Positions 13,901 to 32,260 of a DNA stretch of 64,000 nt are shown in pieces. A program made the position numbers and the translations under genes. The stretch's first letter is position 1. Each line of letters opens with the position of its first letter. The stretch is from Lumbricus rubellus. Lineage: Eukaryota; Annelida; Clitellata; Crassiclitellata; Lumbricidae. The DNA is taken from the NCBI GenBank assembly GCA_945859605.1, contig OX243820.1, positions 36,372,061-36,436,060 of the forward strand, written 5' to 3'. Below the pieces are notes generated by a model that worked only from the letters and a program-made list of their open reading frames with translations, made no database searches and was not told the origin of the DNA.

Positions 13901-16900
13901 GTAGCGTCTTGCAGATAGCGCTCGGAATCAACTCCGCAGCGACGACTCGGTCGAGCATCCGATAAGTTATCGACTCCACCGACTCGAGCTGAAAGTCGGC
14001 GAGCGCAAGTCGGCAGTTGTATTGCTCGTGCAGCTCGCAGAGAGCGCTCAGCTCGTTGCGTAAGACTTGCAGTTGGAGGAAGGGACTGTCTGTTTCTGCT
14101 CCACCATCTGCTGTCTTCCTCTTGGACTGTGCAACCCAAAGGTTGCATGCCTGCAATAAAATCCAGGAAATTAGGTATTGATTAATTTTTTTATAACAGA
14201 TTCACGCTCCACTGTCCATAGTGACCTGATGGTCCCTTTTGCCTACTCTGCGACAATTCAGAACCGTTCCTTCTCTGTGGCTGGTTGGTCCAACAACACT
14301 TGACAAACACCTCCCAAACTGTTCTGAGTTTCACCAACTGTTGAAGACTGATTTTTTCACTTGGGTCGGGAGCGACTCTGAGTAGGGGAGCTACATAAAT
14401 TCTGATCATTTGACTGATTGAATATAAAGAGAGATCAAGAACGAACAATGTTTTGGAGACATAAAAAAGACTTCACCAACAGAACTTAGAATCTTTAAAT
14501 ATCCTTACTGAAGACATGAAAATCAACCAAGATGGTAGCCATGGCAACTTTTAGGTAGCAACCAAAATTACCAAGCGACTCACAAAATCACGAAATCTAT
14601 TCAACATATTTTTAATGACCCATCTTAGACCATCTCAAAAGTACTCTACCTACAAAGCTCATTGCAGAATGGACTTTAGACATACTTACTTACTTATTAC
14701 GTAGACCAACCCAAATCTGGGCTTCAGTCAGTAAAGGATTAAGTTACCTGAGCTGCATACATATCCGGCGTGAAAAGCCCGTCTTGATTCCACGACGCCG
14801 ACATCGTCCGAAACGCGGCAGCAAGCAACTCGCAGAACTCGAGCGCGTTCTTCGGCCAACCGGATCGTTCCATGATCTCCATGTTCCTCGCCTTTTCCCC
14901 GATCCACGCGGCGATGACGGGCAGCGCCTCCGGAAGGTTCCGAACGGCAAACGGAATCAGTCCGCTCGAAAGAAAGTCCCTCAGCTTCTCCGACGAAGTC
15001 TCCTCCGGAACCTTCCGCAGGAGCTGCTCCACGAAATCGCCGCTGAGGCGCCGCTCAAAGTCCGAGCAATGTCGCTTCCAGATCGTCGACGCTGCGTGCA
15101 TCCGACCGCGTTCCAGGTAGCTGGACAACTCCCGCAGCATGTTCACGCTGCGGAAGCTTTCCCACTTGAAACCGCTGTAGTCTCCGTCGGCGAACACCAT
15201 CTGGAACGTTCCGAGGCGGTGGGCGGTTTCCGTCACGTTCCGCATCATCTGATCACGACGCTCCGGATCGCCACTCGCCCTCTTTTCCTTTATCCGCGTC
15301 TTAACGTGCTCCAGCAAGTCGTGCATCATCTCCAAACTCGGAAGCGCCGCGGAGATACATCCGTCAACCACAAACTCATCGTCCGTGATCGATCCGAGAC
15401 ATTCCTTCAGCGCCAGGACATGTCCGACCGCCGAGGCCTCTTCCAGATTCGTTCTGTTGTTCGGGGACAAGAGCCCCAGCAGGTGGTCGGCCTTGGCCTG
15501 GTAGACCAGCTGAACGTCGAGCTCGTACTTCCTCGCAAACTCCACGGCTTCGTCGAAGCACTTCCTTCCGAGCATCCGCTGGAGTCGGCTTTCCGGAAGC
15601 GCCTCGGTCAGGCTCCGAACCCGCAGCCTTTCCACCGATCCATTCTTCCCACATCCGTCTCCTTCCACAAGGTAGAACCCATCCAGATCTCGCGAACAAC
15701 GCGCCAGTGTTACGAACGACTCGAGTCGAACGCTGTAGAGACATTCCATTCTGGGTACGGTGTATATCGTCGCCTCGCAATGTCCGTCCGACTCAACCGT
15801 GAGAGCGAGCACGCTCACGGTCTTGCTCGTTTCGTCGTTGAGCACGGCAAAGTCTTTGATGGCAACGGCGTCGCAGTGCCAGACGATGGTGAGATTATCG
15901 ACGGACCAGAGACTCAGGTGATGGTTTGAGTTCAACGTCAGAAGGAATTGTTCGCAGTTGGTGACGACGCATTTTGCCAGCGATTCGTTTGATGGATAAA
16001 CGGAAATGCAGAACGGAAGAAACCTATTTGAAAACAACACCAGACGAGAATGTTGACAGTTGTTAAAGCAAATAAAAATATTTATTATAAATACAGTACG
16101 TAAATATTTATTCTAAACACAGTAGGTAAATGTATAAGTAAGTACTCCAAATACAGTAAAGGAAATATTTACTCAAAATGCAGTAGGTAAATATTTACTC
16201 AAAATATCGGACGTATTACTCCACATACAGTAGGTAAATATTTACTCCAAAAATAGAAGGTAAATATTTGCTCCAAATACAGTACATATTACTCCACATA
16301 CAGCAGGTAAATATATTTACTCCAGATACAGTAGGCAACAAATTTTTTACATACTATTTTCAAGATATAACAATTTATTATACATAGCCGTTTAAAAACT
16401 GTGCACAGCCAGTTAAAAACTCGCAAAAAGTAACAGAAAACATCTGGAAATGAATGCCCAAGTTTCAAAGCCTAAACAACGAAAAACTAAAGAAGAAAAA
16501 TACCTTGCATTTTCCTGTTTCCACAGACAGATGGCACTAGGCTCTCCCGATCCAACGGTAATCACGTCCCCCGAGAAAGGCAGAACCGTCGCATACGTCA
16601 CACTCTCGCAGTTAAACTCGCTGGCCGCAATGATCTGATGATCGGCTCGCTCCTTCAGCAACCTCATCCGATCCTCATCCTTCGAAAGAACCGCCTCGCA
16701 AAGACTCACCAAGTCCATGCCAAACACGTGCAGCCGACCAGAACCAGTCACAACCAATAAGATATGATTCTTCTCTTGCGGTCGATACTGAAGAGTGATC
16801 TGAACAAAGGTGCGCCCTGATCCTTCTTCTGCCTCCTCCAGTTTAGTCGAAAACAACTTCATACAGTTGGTAACGTCGAAAAGGTGGAGGATCCCTGACT

Positions 16901-17210
16901 GTTCTCCAACCGCCAGATATTTCCCGTCGTCTGTCACGCTCAGCCCGCAGATACTCGACTCAAAATCGAGCGTCACCAAGTATTTACGACAATTCTCGGC
17001 GTAGACGTTCAACTGGCGGTCCCCCGAGACTAAGACCATTTCTCCGGCGGCGCAGGCCGATATGTGGGGCAGCCCGGTAACCGTTCCCCTGGGCGAGATG
17101 GTCGTGTGCGTCTCCAGCTGGTAGAGGGCGGTCCCCAGTTCGAGACGGGGTCCGAAGTTGATGGTTTCGTTGCCACCGAAATCGGAGACGACTTCATCCC
17201 AAGCGGCCAT
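7942..17210 (-). CDS. KNTC1: Kinetochore-associated protein 1 (ROD subunit of the RZZ complex), complete, five coding exons
   Basis: Coding exons on the minus strand: 17210-16504, 16023-14748, 14150-13762, 12703-10897 and 10245-7942. All junctions are GT-AG and phases agree (2, 0, 2, 0). They sum to 6483 nt, or 2160 residues, close to vertebrate KNTC1 (about 2200). The N-terminal part is a WD40-like propeller (ELGTALYQLE, LAVGEQSGILHLFDV). Then comes a long alpha-solenoid with family signatures: LTEALPESRLQRMLGRKC, RNLPEALPVIAAW, LIPSAICKTLRPYM, LIFKLYEHP, WRNHNHDAAAVALVSDICL and LWTCIIQQLLGF. In the family, ROD with ZW10 and Zwilch builds the kinetochore corona and recruits dynein/Spindly and Mad1-Mad2. 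The start chosen is the ATG at 17210 in CAAGATGGCCGCT; an ATG at 17237 lies in what looks like a splice acceptor. Very large exons suggest intron loss. Confidence 0.93.
10246..10896 (-). other. KNTC1 intron 4 with a duplicated 5' splice site
   Basis: The intron runs from the donor at 10896 to the acceptor before 10245. The junction ATATATTGCACAG-GTGAGT (exon end 10897) is repeated 22 nt downstream as ATATATTGCACAG-GTAAGA (10875). The first donor keeps the frame. Use of the second would read through an in-frame TAG. Around 10380-10560 a loose repeat of acaaaatgtagttacacgta is seen. Confidence 0.7.
12704..13761 (-). other. KNTC1 intron 3
   Basis: Bounded by donor ATTCG-GTAGGT and acceptor TTCTCAG-GTGCATC. 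It contains A/T homopolymer-rich sequence at about 13000-13140 and no coding signal. The segment cggtaacccgaccgacccat recurs loosely near 13355-13395, perhaps an old inverted repeat. Confidence 0.6.
14151..14747 (-). other. KNTC1 intron 2
   Basis: Bounded by donor GCAGCTCAG-GTAACT and acceptor TTATTGCAG-GCATGC. The segment near 14217-14400 (tgatggtccctttt..., gtcgggagcgac) resembles the cggtgg/gagcgctcc-type interspersed repeats seen elsewhere in the window, but is too diverged to class. No gene is seen. Confidence 0.5.
16075..16335. repeat. Minisatellite of about 30 bp in KNTC1 intron 1
   Basis: The core aaatacagtaggtaaatatt plus tactcc recurs about nine times with substitutions and small indels across most of the 480-bp intron (16024-16503). 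Each unit contains the palindrome gtaaatatttac. It lies away from both splice sites. Confidence 0.75.
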
Positions 17211-17212
17211 CT
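17196..17212 (-). promoter_or_regulatory. Start-codon context of KNTC1 with YY1-like AAGATGGCCGC
   Basis: The chosen start reads CAAGATGGCCGCTTGG on the minus strand. It has A at -3 and G at +4, and resembles the YY1 element AAGATGGCGGC found just after many animal start sites. Nine codons upstream, TTTTTTTAATAAATGTTTCAG followed by CTCGAAG looks like a 3' splice site ending at 17229. That implies an untranslated exon further upstream. Confidence 0.45.
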
Positions 17213-18892
17213 TGTTGGAAACTTCGAGCTGAAACATTTATTAAAAAAAGAGAATTCTTTATTTGACCAATTACTAAATATTCGCATTCTGGTGTAGACA
17301 TGATAACAAGTTAAAATTGTAACGTTTGGACCAAATGCGCAATTCACGAATTTTACCTATTCCCTGTATTCGTTGAACGTTGAAGCTCATGCACCGGTGA
17401 ATAATTTACGACGCTAAAATACACGTTGACCGTATTTACATACAAAATTGTCATCTATCAATTTCACAAATTTTTGCGCTACAAGAATCGATAGAAAGTT
17501 TACCACAGTTTTTCACAAACATGACGGTGACCGCAACAATTACTCGAAACAAAAGCTATAATAACCTGCTCAAATATTTCTCTTAGAACATCATGCGGTT
17601 CTTACGCTCTGAAAATAACGTATTTGCATCTAATTTAAAAGTTCACAAGAATCAATTTAATTTTTTACCAAATAAAATTTTCAACTTTCCCTCCAACACA
17701 ACGAGAGAAACACGGACGAATCGCGGGCGAACTGCCTCAAAGCTCAAGCTAAGCTCGAAACTTATAGTCAAACATGCCAGTACTTTGAAATTAATTAATG
17801 AAATTCCTCATAACAAAAGTTAGTGTAACGTAAAATTATTTGATTCTCAAAATCTTAGATAAACATATTTAATTCCAAAGACATTTTCTTATAATCTTTA
17901 ATTGTTTGTTTAGTTCTCGAGAGTAAGTCCATCCTACTCAGAGCCTCAGCCTTAGACCAAGTTTTCTGCATCATCGCCTCAGCCGCTGTGTGCGGCTGAT
18001 TATAATTATTCGTTCGTGAATAACAAACAGCAGAAGTGCTTTTACGAGTGGACAAATCCATTTAGAACTGCACATTTTGTGTACAACTGCACGTTCAAAA
18101 AAGCCCTGGTTGGGCGCATAACATGATGCAGACGTAACCTAATTAAGCTTACACGTAGGCCTACTGGACGATAAAGAGTAGGCCTAGGCTAAGATGAATT
18201 TATACGGCTACTGTAACAGTCTACAGGATCTCGCACATCAGAGCTCCACCTCTTGCTACATCCCCACACTTTTTTACTCGAGACTGAAAAATTATTGCTT
18301 TTCACTGATCCGGCCTATCCTCGTGATTAGCCACCCTAGCGTAGGACCTATTCCACTTCCATCAACCTTCCACTCAGTTTCGATTTCCAGGCCTAAACAT
18401 GGTCCACCCAACTAACCGTTTGCCTCACTCCGCGGATCGCGACCTCTGTCTGTCGACTTTATTTTTATTGAACGCCTGTGAATAAACTGGTTCCCTCGAC
18501 AACACTGGCGCTATAGAAATAATTTTTAGGTTTACCATTACGATTTTCGCCTCCGCGGCTGCTGATGCTGAGCGACAAGTCTCGTTGTGTTGCGAGATTT
18601 CAACGAGATCTGATTCTGCGAGATGTAGAAAAAATCATCTCGCAAAAACTAAACGATGTGAAGCTTTTGGAATATATTTTTCAGTCTTTACAATCGGGTA
18701 CAATACTATTTGCTTCGCGAGTGCTGATCTTAGAATCATTTCTGACTGTCTTCTTCGGATATTCGTGAATTTTATTCCTGCGTTAGACGCGGCTTGAGAT
18801 AAATACTACGCCCTTGCCCGATCAGAAGACGGGCGCCATAGAAGTGATTGGATTATAAGGTATTCGTCGTTGTATCGAAAGTTGTGGTTGTG
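17211..18892. promoter_or_regulatory. Divergent intergenic region between KNTC1 and the G-alpha-o gene
   Basis: The two genes start on opposite strands 1.7 kb apart, so promoters and 5' UTRs of both lie here. Around 18560-18660 gcgagat and cgagat motifs recur, probably in the G-alpha-o 5' UTR. No TATA box is convincing. A short minus-strand ORF (18061-17855) is listed separately. Confidence 0.5.
17855..18061 (-). CDS. Unassigned 68-residue ORF
   Basis: An ATG in good context (aaATGG) opens a 68-codon frame. The protein is basic and polar (MDLSTRKSTSAVCYSR, then NNYNQPHTAAEAMMQKTWSK, ending MSLELNMFI). Composition is more protein-like than the low-complexity ORFs nearby: mixed charged and polar residues, no simple repeats. 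I recognise no family and see no splice partners. It lies in the divergent KNTC1/G-alpha-o intergenic region and could be an exon, a small gene, or chance. Confidence 0.22.
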   Translation of the reverse strand: MDLSTRKSTSAVCYSRTNNYNQPHTAAEAMMQKTWSKAEALSRMDLLSRTKQTIKDYKKMSLELNMFI

Positions 18893-24524
<5,632 letters not shown>

Positions 24525-24544
24525 CGAACTACTTTCGACATCAC

Positions 24545-24800
24545 CTTACCTTCATCGCCCGACCCTCTTGAGAGATATCCATCTGTTTCTGCTAGTGGCC
24601 TTTCAACTTTGACACGACCTATTACCAAGATATTTGTTGGCCTCTGCCAGTGACCTTTGACATGACCTATTACCGAGATATTCATCAGTTCCTGCTAGTG
24701 GCCTTTGACCTTTGACATGACCTATTACTGAGATATTCTTTGGTATCTGCCTTTAAACCTTATGGTGACCTGCCATCTCAGAAACCCGTAAGATATTTTG
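24545..24800 (+). repeat. G-alpha-o 3' UTR tandem repeat of about 65-70 bp
   Basis: Three to four diverged copies of gatattcatcagtttctgct, agtggcctttgacctttgac and atgacctattaccga follow the stop codon. The copies contain several TGACCT/AGGTCA words. Confidence 0.65.
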
Positions 24801-26557
24801 TGGACATCTACTTGTGACCTTGAACTTTGAGGTGACCTTATGACCTGCCTACCTTCAAGGTATTTTCTTTCCTCACACCGCGGTATTTTGTTCATGCCCC
24901 ATGTAGAAATTATGTAGGTTTTTGTGACATATTCAAAAAACTTTCCTCGAGACCTGCATGATCTTGTGGATATGACATGCCGATGACCAAGTGTTTGTAA
25001 TCATTTTTCGTTGTATTCGTCACCAGTCTCAAATCCTTTGTCGTAGTTGCCTCGTATTTATGGGGACTTGTCCTCAGACCACGTCTCTTGTTGCGTGGAT
25101 CTTCATGCTTAGGCGCTAACAGTTTACGAGGACGTGGCCTCGAATCGTGATTCCTGATTTAGACGTTGGCCTTGTACTAACTTTTATTGCTTCAATGTTG
25201 TTGCCTGATTATTCGTAGTTCTTTACGGGGACGCGGCCTCATGCCATGACTCTTGTTGCGTGAATCTTGATGAAGCTGAACTTGGAATACGGTCTTGACA
25301 AGCCGCAAACCATGACTCCTGTGTTTATTTTACCATATTTTTACGACTATTGTTTCGGTTTGGTCCCAGTTACTGATTGGTCTTGGCCGGATACTCCCTC
25401 TCCCTCCTTGCTCGTCGTATATTCGTCCTTGAAGCCAAGAGCATTGTCATGACCTCGGAAAACGAGCTCGTCAAGGGCATGTGAGGTCAATTTGTAAATA
25501 GGTCAGGTCATCGTTCTGCTGCCCACATTTGACCTCTGACCCTACCTTCGTTAATCGACATCTCTGTTTTAAGGTTGATGGCACGTCGTGACGTAAACTG
25601 ATTTTAATTCTATTTTGTTAATTGAAATTAATAATCGTTTGTTGAAAATGGTCTCTTGCTGCTTAGACTGCTTTTGTTTTGTCACGTAGGCTTCTTATCA
25701 TTTAACGCCCGTAGGTTTTGCGTTTACCTTCAGAACTGGAACCTTCAAAACTGATATTTGAATCCGTACTAGTCAAGACCTTTCAAAAACAATACTGTTC
25801 AAAATTGGTTCCATTTGAAATTGCCATTCAGAAAAGCGCTGTTCACAAATGGTACCATTTGAAATTGGTAGGCCTACGGTTCAAAACAGAAATGTTCAAG
25901 AACTGGTACTATTTGAAACTGATACCATTTGAATCAGTACTGTTCAAAACTGGTTCCATATGAAACTGGTACTGTTCAAAGCAGTTCTGTTCAAAATCTA
26001 GTCCCATTTTAAAACTGGTGCTATTCAAAACTACATTTCAAAACTTGTACCATTTGAAACGAACACTTAAAAACAAGTGTTGTACAACAATGTTTTCCAT
26101 TTTGCTAACAATCATTTTGTAATTTTACCGAGTCATTTCTGCTCCAATGTAACATAGACCACGTAATATTACTGCATTACTTTTACAGTATCTATTTCTA
26201 GATATCTATTTCAGGACAATGTGCCTCAGAATGAAAGTGAGTTGGAATTTCCGATTCAAAATTTACCGTGCTATTTATAACTGCGTTCAGGCGTGTTCAT
26301 TTTAGGCTGCTATTTTAAATCGAAGTTGTTATTTATGATTGTTCTTGTTGAGAAATGCGTTTTTGAATTTAATCTGTTACATATGTATCTTTTATGGCTT
26401 GTCGTTGAGTCCTGCTGCTAATGTTTTAAAAGTGATATTATTTCGGTTAAGTCTGTGGTTGCACTGGAAAATTTGGTGCAGTATAGGTTGATGTTTTTGA
26501 ATGTTTATTAGGATTATAGCAGCGGTGCTATAGAAATTATGAGTGGACTTATTTTTA
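24801..26557. other. Probable long G-alpha-o 3' UTR and flank
   Basis: No gene is seen. At 25060-25290 gacgtggcctcgaatcgtga-type sentences recur loosely. At 25725-26065 a diverged tandem repeat built on ttcaaaactggtaccatttg is present. The end of the transcript cannot be fixed from sequence. Confidence 0.45.
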
Positions 26558-27043
26558 GGGCCCATCCATATATTACGTATGCAGAAACATCGTATTTTTG
26601 ACCCCATACCCCTGTTGTAACTTGTGCATTTTGTGGAACAACCCTCCTTGCGTACTTATACCCCCTTGCCTACTTGCAAATAAGCTTCTGTACACACGTC
26701 CCCCACATAAGTTAATTGGCTAATGTCATCTATAAAACATTACTTTTACCCTATACTATTATTTATTTTTTGTTAAACATCATATTTGCTAGCTAAGATT
26801 TGTTAACAGTTATGGTTTACTGTTTAGATCTGAACAGAATTTAATTATAATTTAAATCAAATGTTATCGGACGACTACAGGATAATACAGAATTATCAAT
26901 AGTCTAATGTCAGCGTCATAATTAGAAATTTATTTTGCGTACATACATTTTGTCGAGACCACTCTTTCCCCGCCGTACTCGTCCGTACGCAAATCACCTA
27001 AATCCAGTGACCCTCCCTGCATTCGTAATATGTGGATAGTCCC
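26558..27043. mobile_element. Non-autonomous element with inverted ends, family C copy 2 (486 bp)
   Basis: The left end is gggcccatccatatattacg; the right end reverse complemented is gggactatccacatattacg. Imperfect inverted ends run for about 27 bp. The interior matches the copy at 5805-6278 in inverse orientation. Shorter pieces of the same family occur at about 42690-42780 and 55740-55845. Confidence 0.75.
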
Positions 27044-29915
27044 ATATCAGGTGACAATGTCTGAATTGATGTTGAAGGTTTATAATAATTATGGTTGAAA
27101 TTATTCACAATAGAGTTAGTTGTGGTTTTGCTGGTGACATTTTGGTAATTGGTTGCATTTTGGATCTGCAGTGATTATTGCAAATCTCAGTGACTAAATT
27201 TAGATTTTTATATTTTCTCGAAAGACTTATTAATTTGGTGATCTTCAACTTGTCTGCTTGTCACATCTATCTCTCTGAATGGCCTTACATTTTTAAATTT
27301 TTGTTAGGTTAATAGGCCTATTTATTATTTTTGTTTGAAGCATTTTATAATTGTGGCAGTTTAATATTATTATTTTCTGTCAGTACTGATGCAGGCATCT
27401 AGTAAATCATTTATTGAAGAATATAGCAATTTGAAGCCAGAGATGAAAAATTGAGATAAATAAAGGCTGGAAAGAAATGGCATTATGTACTGGAATTTGA
27501 AAGAAAATTTGAAAGAAAATTGGCATATTTCATGTTGAACATTCGTTCATACTACGAATTGCAATCATGTTGCGCTGTTTCAGTTTGAAATTAAATTAAG
27601 TCAATTATTATTATTACTGAATTATTATATTTAGAAGCAAACATTGAGGAATTTGAGCAACGTAGACAAGGCGAAACTGGACATAAACAAAATTAATCAC
27701 GATAAAGAGAATATTGAATATACAGCTTCTTTTTTGTTGGTCTCTGTTTTATGACAATGTGTAAGCAAAGATTATAATTAGTGCTGCCCTCCTCATTTAT
27801 TCTGGCTTTGGACTGGCGTGTCCAGAGTATACGAACAGTGATGACGTTAATCTACAGTGTAATGATCGGTTACATATTATTGCATGACGTTGTTACAATA
27901 CGTTAATTGTTGTGTGCGTGCGTGCATATGTGTGGTCGAATCAATATTTTGTTGTTGAATCTAATTTCTTTGTTGTGGCATAGAGTTATCTTACATGTGG
28001 ATGATTAAACACATCGCTGCAGAAAATATTATACAGACGCCATTTGTGGGAGATCAATATGTATTTTTCTCATCAGCATTTTTTTGCTTACGATATTTAT
28101 TTGGCTTGTTGCTGCTTAATGACACTGTTTCATATCAATGATGATTAGTGTCGCCCTCCTCCTTTCTCCATGCTTGGGACTGGCACTGACAGAGTGCAAG
28201 CAGTGATGGAGTTTGGTAGTCATTGTTAGGACACCTTCTGGATTTTGCACTTTTCAGTTCCCCACCAGCATTGACTATCATAATCCTCCATCACCATCTT
28301 CAAGCTTACTTATCCATCACCGTCTCTCCCCTGAATTTTTCACTCGAAACTAGTCTCGCTTTTTTAAGGACTCCTGGCCTACTCCTCTGATCCACTATAA
28401 TATACCTTCCAATTATTCACCTTGCAGATGACACCCACCACCTGATCATCTACGGTACTCTGCCCCTCTGGAAACCAGTCTACCCTTTTGATAACCACTC
28501 TGACTAGACACAGCGCTCGTGAATATGTTGGTGCCCTGCGCTTGACTTTTGATTGATGCTTTGTCAATATGTTATATTGAAGGATAATAAATGTGTTATA
28601 AATAATGTTCATTGTAGCTCCTCATATTCACTTATGAAATGTAGTTCTTGAGTTTTCTATGACAAATGATGGAATCACCATCTGCATATCGCACACACGA
28701 TAGAACTTTTAAATCCCACTTTGAAGCTCTTTTGATATCACACCTAAATTTAAGGTAGACCCTGTTGTCAACCTCGTCAGTGATTATTAGTTTTGACTCA
28801 GTTTGTGTTAATGATAGGAAATTTGCCGGTCGACTCTTCGTTTTACACGTGTATGCCCTAAAGTAAAGGGTAAAACAGAATGGATGTGACTTTAAGTAGA
28901 CGTGTATCTTAGCGTTATACATTATTCGCTCATTGCAGTATTATTAACTTTAATTAATCCAACTTCTAGTTTGGCAGTTATCATTCTCATCCATCCAGCT
29001 TCTGTTTAGGCAAGAATTCTTTTCATCAATCCCACTTCTATTTAGGACTTTTTAAAGGCAGCAATTATTATTCATCAATACAGCTTTTATTTAATTTAAA
29101 ATTATTGTTCATCAATCCAGTTACAATTTTAGCCTGACTGTTTTAATATATCCCACTTCTATTAAGAAAAAATTCATCAATCAGACTTCTATTTAGTAAG
29201 AACTCTTTTCGTCAATCCGAATTGTATTTGATCAACGCTGAAACCAATGCAATGGCGAATGATCTACGACGCTAATAGTGCGGTCACCATCTCTTTTAAA
29301 AGCGATGCTTACACTGATAGGCTAACACCATTTTGACCTGCTGCTGAAATATTTGTTGCTTTATTTTTGCTTTGAAGCAAGTAAAAACAAAACTGTTAAC
29401 CGTGAAGTTAACGGTGGGGGAAAGAGGGTAGGGTAGGGCCACCTTCACATTGTGAGACAAAGTTGCAACATTGATATTCTGTTGGCTTATGTTGTTACAT
29501 CTTGAAGATGACTTCATACTGCTTCCGTCCATTGTTGTCTTGTAATACTACTGTAATTTTTTAGCCTAATTAATGGCAGAGTACTGTATATAATATATAT
29601 TATAATTAATTATCTCCAGCTGCAGCTTCTAGTGTTCAGTTTAAATCTTTGTGTATATTATTGTGAAAACTGTAGTCAATGGTAGATGTGCTAAGATACC
29701 AGTGCTTCTGTCAGTGGATATATATATATATATAGGCCTATAAGTTATATATAATTTTTTTGTCTGTTATATATACATTTAGTTCTATATATAATTATAT
29801 ATATATAAGTTAAGTTATATAATATGATATATAGTGATGTATGTTACATATATGTAACTTAAGTATACATACACAGTATTACACATGTAAATTTATATAT
29901 ACATACATAAATTTA

Positions 29916-29948
<33 letters not shown>

Positions 29949-31940
29949 TCACTGCAAAAGTAGAAAATGCACTAGGCAAAAATTAAGGACAGACAGATAC
30001 AAAACACTTACATGTACCGGTATATGATATGGTGTAATACAGACATCATATCATTACTATGAGCACGAAAATTGAAATTCAACATTGCAACAAAGAATAA
30101 TTTTATTCTTGTACATAATCTTAAGAATCTTAATTCAAATCGAGACTGAATTGTAGTTATAATCTTTCATTATGAATATCTCCTGTGCCAGAACACCCAC
30201 ATGAAAAATACATGCAGTATCCTAATATGAGTAATATCCCCCCCCATGTGATTGACAAGGTATTCTTTAGAAATTTAATTGTGTTTGAAGGCAGTGATTT
30301 TTTATTGACACACAAGGTAGGAAACTCTTTGTACAGGTCGTTTTGATTCTTGGATTGTAACAAAATGGTTTAGACATTGAAGTAAAGTTCTGTGCATTTT
30401 GCTTGGAATTAGATTTGTCACCAACAAGAATCAGACATTTGAAGGAACGAGGAGGAGCATAAATATTATCTGCCATGGACCCTTCCATGTGTTTAGCGAG
30501 ATAAGAACATAATTATTATGATGTAGTGCTCCTTCTATGTTATAGCTCCTTTTTGCTCTCTGCACTGGCTTCCTGAACTCGGGTGGATGAAGCCATCAAG
30601 ACGAGTGATCATGACGAGTGGTGGTTCATCTTAGCTTGATTCATACTTGCAACACTGCTTTGGTTACTCAGAGGACCCAACCTAATGTCGACTTGTCCCT
30701 AGATGTGAACTTGGTAGCCTTGTGCTAATGCTATCAGTATTGTGTTCTAATATTGTGCAACTTGTGCTGCCCTCATACGAATGGTTATTAACTAAATCTG
30801 TAATTAACTTAACACGTCAAGTGCATTTACTTGTAGAACAAAATAATCTTGGTTGAAAGCAGCATAAATTAATTATTATATCAAGTAGTACAACAGTTCT
30901 GTTGTGTGTGTGTTCTAAAGTCATATAATTTTCAGTTGTTGGTTAACGAATAATTATGTATACAGTTCAGACATGTTTGATATAAAGTAACGATAACTTT
31001 ACTGACGAGGTCACGTACGTTGTCATTAAACGCTTCGATGTTTGTTCTTGTCCATAATATAACTGGCGACAACAGATAAATTACATTTCTCTATTAGTGC
31101 TTATCTAATTACCATACTGCAGCGCTTCAATGCAATCATTTTTCACAGCACTTTTGGCACTCAGAACAGCTTCAGTGAAAACTAACCATCCCAGAACAAT
31201 GCCATATCTATTTTTAATCCTGAGGGATTGCATGGTAAAAAAGGAATAACTTCATTAACTGATTGTAATATTATAGCAGCCATCTTGATATCAGAAGTAG
31301 GCCTACAGTTCAAAAAGTATGTATAATTATAATTATGTGGCAATTGTAATAGGCCTATAATAGCACATTACAGGCGACAACAGATTTAGGTTCATAGTTA
31401 TTCACTGAGCTATTTATAGGCGCAAACACGACCGATGGTCGTTCGCCCTCCTAAAACGGCAAAAAAGTAGGCCTACGTTGATGACAAACTCGACAGAGAG
31501 AAACAACGTCGGCCAACATCTGTTGAAACCGGTTGAAACCGAACCAAAACACTGCAAAATAGGCAGCAAGACCACATAATATACGTGTATATAGCCTATC
31601 CCTACTATAATTGTGGTAAGACGAAAGCTAACTCGTCGACCTAGAGAAAAACTTACTGGCAACAAAGTCGTCACGCATGGTCAACAGAAATCCAGTCTGA
31701 ACTCAGTTTACACACACACTGTGACACACACCCACACACACGGACCGGTTTTTAAGGTAGACTTTAGTTCTGGTCGGGGCATATAGCCTACAAGAGATCT
31801 TTAAAAAATTAGAGAAGTTTGGGGTTTAGATGAAGAGCAGTTGTTATAACTAGTTATATATGGAGGGTAGTGCATGGACGGCCAACGTGGTTGCAGTTTA
31901 AAGTCATTGTGTGACATCATTAACAAAGACCATTATAGGC
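27044..31940. other. Intergenic DNA without a supported gene
   Basis: Contains repeat B copies at about 27778-27830 and 28142-28225. A tandem repeat of about 50 bp lies at 28950-29235 (catcaatccagcttctattt, six diverged copies). TA-rich microsatellite DNA lies at 29570-29950. ORFs here lack recognisable domains. Confidence 0.5.
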
Positions 31941-31949
31941 CTAGCGACA

Positions 31950-32112
31950 CGTACCCTCCTCCTTTATCCAGGATTGGGCTGGCACTGCATGACACTGAGA
32001 GTCACAGACAGCAACCGGCGGTGGAGTTGGTGTCAGGCTTGTTGCTGTTTAACGACACTGCCTTTTCAAAGATGATTAGTGTCGCCCTCCTCCTTTATCC
32101 AGACTTGGGAGT
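31950..32112. repeat. Two head-to-tail copies of repeat B
   Basis: The block ccctcctcctttatccagga plus ttgggctggcactg occurs at about 31955 and again at 32078, each next to aggcttgttgctgtttaacg-type sequence. A 3' piece (catgggcgaagacttagggg) shares sequence with the hAT MITE at 53235-53456. Confidence 0.55.
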
Positions 32113-32260
32113 TGGGACCATGGGCGAAGACTTAGGGGGGCAGAGCGGGACGGTCCCCTCAATGAATGTGTTGGGGGGACGGCCCATGCATTTGCGGCAT
32201 TTTCCCCCTCCTCCTCCCAATTGTTGAGTGTTAGGCATGGACACCACGAAGACACACACT

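Noticed and set aside
8253..15929. Long plus-strand and alternate-frame ORFs inside KNTC1 (for example 14784-15929, 9241-9990, 11722-12420)
   Set aside because: They are antisense or frame shadows of GC-rich KNTC1 exons. The minus frames match the ROD family from end to end.
17211..17237. ATG at 17237 as the KNTC1 start
   Set aside because: The sequence there (pyrimidine tract, then ATGTTTCAG) reads as a splice acceptor. The next ATG at 17210 has a strong context and matches the family N-terminus better.
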